Shown here: piece after piece, positions 1 through 6,951 of the stretch
How the letters are laid out: every line of letters starts with the position of its first letter
Numbering within the stretch: position 1 is the first letter of the stretch
Source: Acidobacteria subdivision 2 bacterium RH1 MAG20
Lineage (GTDB): Bacteria > Acidobacteriota > Terriglobia > Terriglobales > Acidobacteriaceae
NCBI GenBank assembly: GCA_002197545.1
Contig: NFUO01000514.1
Location: forward strand, 1-19,948
Length of the DNA: 19,948 nucleotides
Direction: 5' to 3'
Program-made: the position numbers and the translations under genes
Notes under the pieces: generated by a model
What the model was told of the DNA's origin: nothing
Databases searched by the model: none
What the model saw: the letters and a program-made list of their open reading frames with translations, nothing else

Positions 1-867
<867 letters not shown>

Positions 868-968
868 GGGGTTTGCTCCTTCTTATTTGATGATGAAACT
901 TGGCTTCTGGCTCACGGCACGAACTCGTAAGCGGGGCGAAGATGGCCCTGTCAACGCTGGATATGAAT

Positions 969-987
969 CCGGAGCAACCGGCTCCGG
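969..987 (-). other. Hairpin in the nrdJ leader
   Basis: CCGGAGC and GCTCCGG form a perfect 7-bp stem with a 5-base loop inside the predicted nrdJ leader, about 100 bases before the start codon. No U-run follows, so it is not an intrinsic terminator. The leader was read for a cobalamin riboswitch and no convincing B12 box with its surrounding core was found. Confidence 0.35.
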
Positions 988-1050
988 CGGCGTCGAAGCA
1001 GAGCGAAAACTGGAAACCCGAACCGAATCTTCTGGAGCGGCGCAGTGGCA

Positions 1051-1079
1051 AAAGTACCGCCGCCTATAGGGTGTGTCAA
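1051..1079 (-). promoter_or_regulatory. Sigma70-type promoter of nrdJ
   Basis: On the minus strand TTGACA (1079-1074) is followed after exactly 17 bases by TACTTT (1056-1051). The -35 is a perfect consensus and the -10 keeps TA....T. Transcription would start near 1044 and leave an untranslated leader of about 175 bases before the nrdJ ATG at 867. No other gene lies between, so nrdJ is the obvious target. Confidence 0.65.
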
Positions 1080-1085
1080 GTATAA

Positions 1086-1103
1086 AACACAACAGGTTGT
1101 GTT
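1086..1103. promoter_or_regulatory. NrdR-box-like palindrome upstream of nrdJ
   Basis: AACACAAC-AG-GTTGTGTT is a perfect inverted repeat with 8-bp arms. Its 16-bp core (1087-1102, ACACAACAGGTTGTGT) matches most positions of the NrdR box consensus acaCwAtATaTwGtgt. NrdR is the ATP/dATP-sensing repressor of ribonucleotide reductase genes. The box sits 7 bp upstream of the nrdJ -35. NrdR sites usually come in pairs and only this copy is clear, so the assignment is an inference from similarity plus position. Confidence 0.5.
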
Positions 1104-1108
1104 ACCTG

Positions 1109-1127
1109 TGTAAATACCCTGTTTACA
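1109..1127. repeat. Inverted repeat TGTAAA-N7-TTTACA upstream of nrdJ
   Basis: Perfect 6-bp arms (1109-1114 and 1122-1127) separated by 7 bases, part of a longer imperfect repeat bounded by CCTGT and ACAGG. It lies just upstream of the NrdR-like box. It looks like a binding site for a dimeric regulator, but no regulator can be named. Confidence 0.4.
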
Positions 1128-1385
1128 GGCCGTTCACAAAAAGAGGGGTCGAAAATCACGGATTTGGCTGTGGAAGTTGCAGGAAAAGCACCGTGGCTGC
1201 GGAGATTACAGGATGGTTAATAGGCACTTTTTGAAGGTATGCTGCCTATGTCGAAGGGGCAAGGCGCAGAAACGGTGCATTGAATGTGGATCAGGGTGGA
1301 AAAGTGGGAAAACAGGGATGAATCCCATGCAGCGGGGGCGGGTATTCGCATTTGGCGCAAAGGTTTGTAACAATCGGGCGACAAC
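1128..1385. other. Intergenic stretch without a supported gene
   Basis: No convincing coding region is seen between the nrdJ control region and the mod remnant. The only structure is an inverted repeat with 7-bp arms (ATAGGCA at 1220-1226 and TGCCTAT at 1243-1249) separated by 16 bases. This stretch presumably carried the promoter of the former type III mod gene. No strong -35/-10 pair or Shine-Dalgarno is evident before ATG 1386. Confidence 0.4.
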
Positions 1386-1722
1386 ATGCCCACATTGAAC
1401 TGGTTGACACGGGAAGAGGACCTGAAGATCTCGGCAGGGGGTGCCGTACCGCCTGCTGGAGGAGGTTCCCGAGCACTCGTATACGGAAAAAGACCCCGCC
1501 ACGGAGAACATGCTCATCCAGGGCGACAATCTGGAGGCGCTCAAGGCGCTGCTGCCCTTCTACGCGGGCAAGGTCAAGTGCATCTTTATCGACCCGCCCT
1601 ACAACACCCGAAGCGCGTTCGAGCACTACGACGACAATCTGGAGCACGCGCAGTGGCTGGGAATGATGTATCCGCGGCTGGAGTTGCACGACTGTATCGA
1701 CATTTCAAAAGGCGCAAACTGA
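1386..1722 (+). pseudogene. Remnant of type III restriction-modification methyltransferase (Mod), frameshifted and truncated
   Basis: From ATG 1386 the frame gives MPTLNWLTREEDLKISAG, the start typical of type III site-specific adenine methyltransferases. It then goes out of register at a run of five G (1437-1441). Dropping one G continues as VPYRLLEEVPEHSY, ENMLIQGDNLEALKALLPFY and the catalytic DPPY motif in IFIDPPYNTRSAFEHYDDNLEH. Homology ends after MMYPRLE at about 1686. The last codons to the stop at 1722 do not look like Mod, and some 400-500 residues that a Mod would need are missing. Family assignment rests on motif I-like QGDNLEAL plus DPPY. The broken end abuts the C-controlled R-M island, and the Res tail of the same kind of locus lies at 4884-5111. 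It cannot make an active enzyme. Confidence 0.85.
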
Positions 1723-1724
1723 AC

Positions 1725-1748
1725 CGAAATGGTTGACGAAATGGTTGA
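1725..1748 (+). repeat. Two-copy 12-bp tandem repeat
   Basis: CGAAATGGTTGA occurs twice head to tail directly after the broken mod remnant and before the controller operator. It is perfect over both copies. It lies at the left junction of the island and may be a scar of the rearrangement, though a simple duplication is equally possible. Confidence 0.6.
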
Positions 1749-1819
1749 TATGCCCGTTTCAGTGAATACGCAATGCGCGGGTCTTGGGCGACTGTGATTC
1801 ATTCCACGATGTGCATCGC

Positions 1820-1845
1820 TACTCATAGTCGGTCGTCTTATAGTC
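1820..1845 (+). promoter_or_regulatory. Tandem C-box operator of the controller-nuclease operon
   Basis: Two C-boxes lie 15 bp apart centre to centre: TACTCATAGTC (1820-1830) and GTCTTATAGTC (1835-1845). Each differs by one base from the GACT-N3-AGTC form bound by restriction-modification controller (C) proteins. The linker GGTC resembles the GT-containing spacer of known OL/OR pairs. The arrangement lies 24 bp before the GTG start of the XRE gene. TATAGT inside the second box (1839-1844) could serve as a -10. In known systems the first site activates and the second represses; here that is inferred from layout only. Confidence 0.8.
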
Positions 1846-1868
1846 ATCGGAATGCAAGGATCATCCTG

Positions 1869-2129
1869 GTGACAAAGGAGCAAATCAGTTCCGAGTTGAA
1901 TTCATTCGGCCTTTCTCTTCGAATGCTTCGTGAGCGTGCGGGCTTGAGCCAAGAAGCTCTCGCACACGTCTGCGGGCTTCATCGTACGTACATAGGCAGT
2001 GTTGAACGTGGCGAGAGAAACGTTAGCCTTCTCAACATTCATGTGCTTGCCGCCGCCCTAGACATCACGACTTCAGAATTGATGCGAACCGCCGAATCTA
2101 TTCAGCAGGAACCTAAAAAGGTTAGGTGA
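1869..2129 (+). CDS. Controller (C) protein of a type II R-M system, XRE-family HTH
   Basis: An 86-residue, single-domain helix-turn-helix protein. The start is GTG 1869, preceded by AAGGA (1856-1860) at 8 bases; the open frame further upstream (from 1773) has no ribosome site and covers the operator. The helix-turn-helix is LSQEALAHVCGLHRTYIGSV, followed by ERGERNVSLLNI, which is the hallmark recognition-helix region of C proteins and close XRE relatives. Length and composition fit C proteins, which form dimers, activate their own operon at low level and repress it at high level to delay nuclease synthesis. The stop codon overlaps the nuclease start (GTGA at 2126-2129), so the two are translationally coupled. 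Its tandem operator is at 1820-1845, and a matching box covers the methyltransferase promoter at 4806-4816. A generic XRE regulator is the alternative, but the operators argue strongly for a C protein. Confidence 0.87.
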   Translation: MTKEQISSELNSFGLSLRMLRERAGLSQEALAHVCGLHRTYIGSVERGERNVSLLNIHVLAAALDITTSELMRTAESIQQEPKKVR

Positions 2130-2898
2130 CCTCTATCGTGATACTTTGCGGAAAAGCACTTTCCACTCGAAAATCCAAGTACGATCCTATTGATCTACAT
2201 CGTTGCCAGCGTGAAAAAGGCCACTCGGGACGCTGTAGCGAGTTTGATTATCTTGCGCATCTCAAATCAAAAGCAGTTGCGCCCCGCGTGGCGGCGAAGA
2301 TTGTTCGTGATGCCACTAAAACAACGGGCGCCTCTTGGAAGAGTAAAGATGCCGGTCCCAACAGAATCTCTCGCTGGGTTATGCTCCTAACCGATAGCGA
2401 ACTGCTGGCGCTCGGAATCAAAATGACCGCCCTAAAACCGTGGGTGGTCGATAAGTTACGCCAGAAAGCCGCGACATACGAAGATTGCATGAGTTCTGCA
2501 CGGTATCTTGCTTGGTCTGCATACGCGATGGAGGGCGCGCCTGACGCAAATCCCGAGGCCAAAGAGTATCTTGAAGCTCACTTTGGTCCCATAAAAAAAG
2601 GCGCTACGGGCTGTCTCGTTTGTCGAGCTCCGCTGCAATTTGACCTTTTCATAAAGCCAGAAGGGGGAAAGCAGAAATCGAAACAGCTCATGCAAACCCA
2701 CGCGAGCACACACCCGGCAACGTTGGGTTTGCCCACCGGCACTGCAATATTGCCCAAGGAGACAAGGATTTAAATGGTTTCTACGATTGGATCACCGGTA
2801 TCTTGCAGAGGGCAGAACGAATCACAATTCATAATCTGGACCACCCATTGCCTTTAGATCCGCCAAAAGATTTCCGCGACGATGAAGAATCGCTTTGA
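2126..2898 (+). pseudogene. HNH-type restriction endonuclease, interrupted by a single -1 frameshift
   Basis: Translation starts at GTG 2126, overlapping the controller stop. The first frame is open to a stop at 2771-2773 (215 residues) but ends in non-family sequence. The N-terminal part has a possible zinc cluster (C8, C27, H33, C37) and leads to GCLVCRAPLQFDLF. Exactly there the family sequence jumps to the -1 frame, which reads FHKARRGKAEIETAHANPRE and then HTPGNVGFAHRHCNIAQGDK and LNGFYDWITGIL. This is a textbook CxxC...H...N...H HNH nuclease end. The -1 frame has a stop (TGA) at 2641, so the break must lie at 2644-2656, most simply one lost C or T in CCTTTTC (2644-2650). Repaired, the protein would be about 257 residues, ending at TGA 2896-2898 and overlapping the methyltransferase 3' end by 77 bp. 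Given its operon with a C protein and a partner methylase it is inferred to be the restriction enzyme. Sequencing error, true inactivation, or tRNA-Phe slippage on TTTTC could each explain the break. Confidence 0.8.
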
Positions 2899-4780
2899 AG
2901 CGTTCCAGATGTGAAGCCCAAGGTCCATCTCCTTCAAGAACTGGAATCCGTAGTTCGTTGATTCTGCTCCCCAGTGTGCCCAGAGTTGATTGAATGAATA
3001 CAAGACTTCTTATGCGAAGCTTAACGGATGGAAGGTTGAGAGCGAAAATCAGTGCGTAAGGGTCGAAGACCTTTGGCTTCAAAATACTCAGGATGCGTAA
3101 ATGGCTTTGAACAACACACCGAATGCTGTGTTCGGTCAGCATCGCCGTAGCCCCGATTCGATATCGGCCGTCTACTACTATAAGAGCATCACCAATTTTG
3201 AGCTTTTGCTGGCTAGCAAATGTCTCGTAAACCTGATCACTAACCGATTTTGTAGGATCGGTTGATATTTCGAAATTGGATATGTCAGATGTTCTGACAA
3301 ATGGAACTTCGCCAGATCCATAAAATTCAGAACCCACCTCATGTCCCTTCCGAATAGACAATATTTTGTCTGATACGAGTTCTCCTAATGTCGCAACAGG
3401 AGCACCACAGATTAATTGTTGCTCAAGGTTTGTGACTTCTTTAATATCACAGTAATACCGAGGAACCAGATAACGTATACCGCGCAGTGGCACGCTTAGC
3501 CAATTTTCTGATGGTTTTTTCGAATGAAACGACTTGGCGATGCTTAGGAAGTCATCTGGATAAGGCTGCCCTTGAGTCGTAAAGGAACGTCCTCGGCGAT
3601 CATGTCCACAACTCAAAGCAACGGCAACTTTGGTTTGTAACGAGGAGTCCTTTTTAGGAGGTGTCTTCTTGAAGAAGAGAATGTTCGTCTTCGTGTCCGT
3701 TCCAGGCTGAAACGTCGTTCGGGGACAGTCGAGGAGTGCCGTTATTTCTCCCTGGTTTTCAAGCCAATCCCAAACATAGGCTGTCTGTTTATTTCCAAAC
3801 ATCCCCTCAGGGAGCACAATACCCATTCTCCCATTGGGTCTAAGTGCACGCACACACAGCTCTAAGAAGAGGATTTGCGGGTCTACGCTGTTGCTTAGTG
3901 CGCGGCTTTTTGTCCATGGTCCTGCCCCATTATTACTAGAAGTCCATATGTGACCAAAATCCAGTGAACCGAGAATTGTCTCGTCTCGAATTCCTATCTT
4001 TGCACCGAATGGTGGATTTGTGAGCACTACGTCAAAACGCCCCTCTGGATGACGAGTTGTATGTTCAGCCCACTCCTCAAATGAAAGAGAATTGAAGTTG
4101 TACACACGAGCGCGACTTTTGCTCAGTATCTTCAAGAGAGCGCCGGATAGACGAGCTAGGCCAGTATCTTTGTCAATTCCAACCAACTCGCCGCTCAGTT
4201 CAGAAGGAATGTACTTCTGAAGTTGATAAACATGCGTCTCCGCCAAGAAGCCGCCAGTTCCATGAGCAGGATCGCAAACGTCTTCTCCCGGTTTCGGGTC
4301 GAGAATCTCAACCATTGCACGGACTACAGACTTTGGCGTGAAGAATTGTCCTTTCTCCCCGCGCAAACGTGGTCCGATCAATGCTTGAAATGCTTCGCCC
4401 AAAGTGTGGGCGGGTGCGCGAGAAAGATCTAATTCCGACAATTCAGACAGGGCCATCCGAAGGGACGTATCGGCCAAAGCAAATGTTTGTTTCGGACCCA
4501 ACAGCTCTGGATATGATTTGCGGAGTAGCGGCAGCAGGGTGGTATCTGCTGTTCCTTTTCCCTCTAAGTATGATGACAGCGCAGCTTGCCCCCCGTTTGT
4601 CTCGGCCGAAAGTTTTGCTAGCAACAGAAGAGAAAGATCTTCAATAATGAGTTCCGCCCGACTCACTTTGCTGTTCGAGTAGAGATGGTAGTAAATCTTT
4701 TTGAAGACATCTGGAAGACGTGTTTCAGGCGCCATATCTTCGGTAAATAAACTTAACGCTTTCGTCTGTTGCTTGGCCAT
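2822..4780 (-). CDS. N6-adenine DNA methyltransferase with C-terminal target-recognition domain (HsdM-HsdS-like fusion)
   Basis: A 652-residue gamma-type adenine methyltransferase. An HsdM-like helical N-terminus (about 1-130) is followed by GQFFTP (144-149), the SAM-binding motif DPAHGTGGF (170-178) and the catalytic NPPF (255-258). The part after about residue 445 resembles a type I specificity-subunit recognition domain: GAPVATLGELV, then VPFVRTSDISNFEI, then KIGDALIVVDGRYRIGA and an SHLRIL segment. One chain can therefore choose its target and methylate it. No nuclease domain is present, unlike type IIG enzymes. It is convergent with the controller-nuclease operon and its promoter carries a C-box, so it is the protective methylase of that system. 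The start ATG 4780 has only a close GGAG (spacing 3). Base composition is clearly AT-richer than the flanking genes, which suggests transfer. The recognition sequence cannot be read from the protein. Confidence 0.9.
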   Translation of the reverse strand: MAKQQTKALSLFTEDMAPETRLPDVFKKIYYHLYSNSKVSRAELIIEDLSLLLLAKLSAETNGGQAALSSYLEGKGTADTTLLPLLRKSYPELLGPKQTFALADTSLRMALSELSELDLSRAPAHTLGEAFQALIGPRLRGEKGQFFTPKSVVRAMVEILDPKPGEDVCDPAHGTGGFLAETHVYQLQKYIPSELSGELVGIDKDTGLARLSGALLKILSKSRARVYNFNSLSFEEWAEHTTRHPEGRFDVVLTNPPFGAKIGIRDETILGSLDFGHIWTSSNNGAGPWTKSRALSNSVDPQILFLELCVRALRPNGRMGIVLPEGMFGNKQTAYVWDWLENQGEITALLDCPRTTFQPGTDTKTNILFFKKTPPKKDSSLQTKVAVALSCGHDRRGRSFTTQGQPYPDDFLSIAKSFHSKKPSENWLSVPLRGIRYLVPRYYCDIKEVTNLEQQLICGAPVATLGELVSDKILSIRKGHEVGSEFYGSGEVPFVRTSDISNFEISTDPTKSVSDQVYETFASQQKLKIGDALIVVDGRYRIGATAMLTEHSIRCVVQSHLRILSILKPKVFDPYALIFALNLPSVKLRIRSLVFIQSTLGTLGSRINELRIPVLEGDGPWASHLERFKAILHRRGNLLADLKAMGGPDYEL

Positions 4781-4805
4781 AGACTCCGCACTCTCGCTCC
4801 ACGAT

Positions 4806-4835
4806 GACTATAAGTATCCTCACACATCGTGTCAA
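4806..4835 (-). promoter_or_regulatory. Methyltransferase promoter overlapped by a C-box
   Basis: On the minus strand TTGACA (4835-4830), a 17-base spacer and TATAGT (4812-4807) form a near-perfect sigma70-type promoter with a start near 4800, 20 bases before the ATG. The -10 is embedded in the C-box TACTTATAGTC (4816-4806). Minus-strand CTTATAGTCATCG (4814-4802) is identical to plus-strand 1837-1849 in the controller operator. Binding of the C protein here would block RNA polymerase, so methylase synthesis is inferred to be high first and then damped. Confidence 0.82.
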
Positions 4836-4883
4836 CGTAAATTGACCATTCAGATTCAAAAGAGTAGGCAACCACACCGCTGA

Positions 4884-5111
4884 ATTGATAATGGGCGAAT
4901 GTTTGCAGTCGAATACAAGGGCGAGAGCTACCGTTCCAACGATGATTCCCAGGAAAAGAACGATCTGGGGCAGTTATGGGCCTCACGGAGCGGGGGACGC
5001 GCCGTATTTCTGATGGCAGTCGAGAGGGACGATCGCCGCCGAAACATTCGGGATCAACTGAAAGCGGCGATCTCAACCGGAGTGGAGACTCGCGGACTTG
5101 CCGGTGCATGA
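4884..5111 (+). pseudogene. C-terminal remnant of type III restriction subunit Res
   Basis: The frame following a stop at 4881 reads NGRMFAVEYKGESYRSNDDS, then QEKNDLGQLWASRSGGRAVF and LMAVERDDRRRNIRDQLKAA. This matches the conserved C-terminal (endonuclease) end of type III Res proteins: the D-x(n)-E-x-K-like VEYKG stretch, then NDDS.EK...G.LW and FLM. Roughly 70 codons of a protein that normally has 900 or more residues remain. There is no start signal or helicase part. Together with the Mod piece at 1386 it brackets the newer R-M island and shows that a mod-res locus once stood here. A stray recruited fragment is possible but less likely given the matching strand and order. Confidence 0.75.
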
Positions 5112-5196
5112 TCGATTCCGTAGAGACTCTGCCTCGCAAAATCTGCTGTAGGCGATAATCTAGGCTCGAAATCAAACCAGCGATGGAGGAATGCGG

Positions 5197-6852
5197 ATGC
5201 TGCGACGAGGCGTGGTCTGGGTGGTATGTATTCTGGCAGCTATGATGCCCGTATTCGCGAAAGGCCAGATCAACGGAGCAGCAACGAAGGTAAGCCGGAT
5301 GGACCGGGACCTGATGGAGATCTCGGTGCCTGGGCTGGAAGCTCTCTACGCGCAACACAAGTACACCGTGACTCAGGTGACCGAGTGGTATCTCGACCGG
5401 ATTGCGCGGTACAACGGAGTTTATCGGGCGGTGGAAGATGTCGATCGTAAGGGCGCACTGGCCACCGCTGCCGCACAGGACAGGCAGAGCGGCGCGGAAC
5501 GGAAGGCGGCGGGGCCGTTGTGGGGCGTGCCAATTGTGATTAAGGAGAACACCAGCGTAAAGGGGCTGGTGACCAGCGATGGCTGGATAGGGTTTCTGAA
5601 GCCGGGCAAGGAGCTAGTGGCTCCTGCCGATGCGACGGTGGTGAAGAAGCTGCGGGCGGCGGGCGCGGTGATTCTGGGCAAGACGAATATGCCCGACTTT
5701 GCGGCGAGCGATACGAACATCAGCACAGCGTATGGACGCACCGGCAACGCTTACGATGTGCGCTACTCACCGGGCGGCTCTTCGGGCGGGACGGCGACGG
5801 CGGTAGCGGCCAATATGGCCCTGTTCGGACAGGGGACGGATACTGCGAACTCGATTCGGCAGCCGTCTGCGAACAGCTCCCTGGTAGGCGTGCTGCCGAC
5901 ACGCGGGCTGGTGAGCATCGCTGGAATCGCTCCGCTGGACTGGCTGCGGGACAACACCGGGCCGCTGGCGCGGGACGTGACGACGGCTGCGATTGCGCTA
6001 AGCGTGATGGCTGGAGAAGATCCGATGGACTTTCGCACCAAGGGCAGTACGGAGCTGGCGCAGAAGGGGCCTTATACCCGTTATCTGAAGAAAGATGCCT
6101 TGAAGGGCAAGCGGTTTGGCGTTCCGTATTTCATGATGGAAGGGACGCCGGCCTTGAATCCGCCACCGAGCGATCGGCCGAATAATGGGGCAGTTTCGGC
6201 GGAGACGCGGGCGGCGTTTATGAAGGCAGTCGGGCAATTGCGGGCGGCAGGCGCGACCGTGGTGATCGACAAGAGCATCTTGCCTGAACACTTTGCGGAG
6301 CTGGTGGCGAAGATTGACACGCGGCCTTACCGTAAAGAGGGGATGGAGGATTTTCTGCGCGACTTCGGGCCGGGGGCGTACCACTCCGTGGCCGAATACG
6401 AGAAGGCCACAGGAGAAGCCATTCCAGCGCACGAGATTGGCGGCGCGGGGCCGAATGCCGTGCCGCAACGGAGCATCGAGACCGATCCTGCCCGGGAGGC
6501 GACTTTCTTTGGGCCGCAGAAGGCCGCGCTCGACGAGTACGACACCACGATGACGCGGCTGAAGCTGGATGGATTTGTCTATCCCTCGCTGCAGATTCCT
6601 ACCTACGACGAGACGGTGCCGGGGGCATCTACCGCAGGGCCTTACAGCGAGACGGGTTGGGTCAATCGGCTCGGAGTGCCTGCAGTGTCGGTGCCGGGCG
6701 GCTTCTATGCGAATGGACTGCCGTTTGGGCTGGAGATCTCGGGCCGACGATGGACGGATGGGCAGTTGCTCGGATTTGCCTACGCGTATGAGCAGGCTAC
6801 GCACAATCGACGGCTGCCGAAGTTGAAGGAATCAGGCGTGTCCAGCAAATAG
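5197..6852 (+). CDS. Exported amidase-signature family enzyme
   Basis: A serine amidase of the amidase signature family that would hydrolyse a C-N amide bond in an exported or cell-envelope substrate; the substrate is unknown. The Ser-cisSer-Lys triad can be placed (numbering from ATG 5197): K116 in GVPIVIKENT, S195 in SPGGSSGGTA and the nucleophile S219 in GTDTANSIRQPS. The usual GTDTGGSIR has become ANSIR, a notable variation beside the nucleophile. The N-terminus is a signal peptide (LRRG then VVWVVCILAAMMPVFA). GGAGGA ends directly before ATG 5191, which is too close, while ATG 5197 lies 7 bases after GGAGG, so 5197 is preferred. With 551 residues it is normal for secreted members. A GatA role is unlikely because of the signal peptide and the lack of gatB/gatC nearby. 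It stands alone with 99 bases before the next gene. Confidence 0.9.
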   Translation: MLRRGVVWVVCILAAMMPVFAKGQINGAATKVSRMDRDLMEISVPGLEALYAQHKYTVTQVTEWYLDRIARYNGVYRAVEDVDRKGALATAAAQDRQSGAERKAAGPLWGVPIVIKENTSVKGLVTSDGWIGFLKPGKELVAPADATVVKKLRAAGAVILGKTNMPDFAASDTNISTAYGRTGNAYDVRYSPGGSSGGTATAVAANMALFGQGTDTANSIRQPSANSSLVGVLPTRGLVSIAGIAPLDWLRDNTGPLARDVTTAAIALSVMAGEDPMDFRTKGSTELAQKGPYTRYLKKDALKGKRFGVPYFMMEGTPALNPPPSDRPNNGAVSAETRAAFMKAVGQLRAAGATVVIDKSILPEHFAELVAKIDTRPYRKEGMEDFLRDFGPGAYHSVAEYEKATGEAIPAHEIGGAGPNAVPQRSIETDPAREATFFGPQKAALDEYDTTMTRLKLDGFVYPSLQIPTYDETVPGASTAGPYSETGWVNRLGVPAVSVPGGFYANGLPFGLEISGRRWTDGQLLGFAYAYEQATHNRRLPKLKESGVSSK

Positions 6853-6951
6853 TCTTTGCGTTTTTCAAAGAGCTGAACCGCACTCGACTGCTGTGGAGCG
6901 ACAGGGGAAGCGGCAGTGCAACTATGATTGAACTGTGCAGGGAGGATTTCG

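Noticed and set aside
868..1050. Cobalamin riboswitch in the nrdJ leader, suggested by GCCACTG near the transcript start
   Set aside because: The surrounding riboswitch core elements could not be found; only a simple 7-bp hairpin is present.
1773..1868. N-terminal extension of the controller protein from ATG 1773
   Set aside because: It would cover the C-box operator and has no ribosome site; GTG 1869 has AAGGA at 8 bases.
2656..2773. C-terminal 40 residues of the 215-residue frame as the true end of the nuclease
   Set aside because: The -1 frame over the same bases has the conserved HNH end, so this stretch is an out-of-frame read-through.
1704..4862. TTCAAAAG at 1704-1711 and 4855-4862 as direct repeats bounding the island
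   Set aside because: Eight bases shared in AT-rich DNA can be chance, and no integrase, transposase or matching flank supports an attachment site.
5998..6804. 268-residue open frame antisense to the amidase
   Set aside because: Arg/Pro/His-rich shadow of a clear amidase gene.
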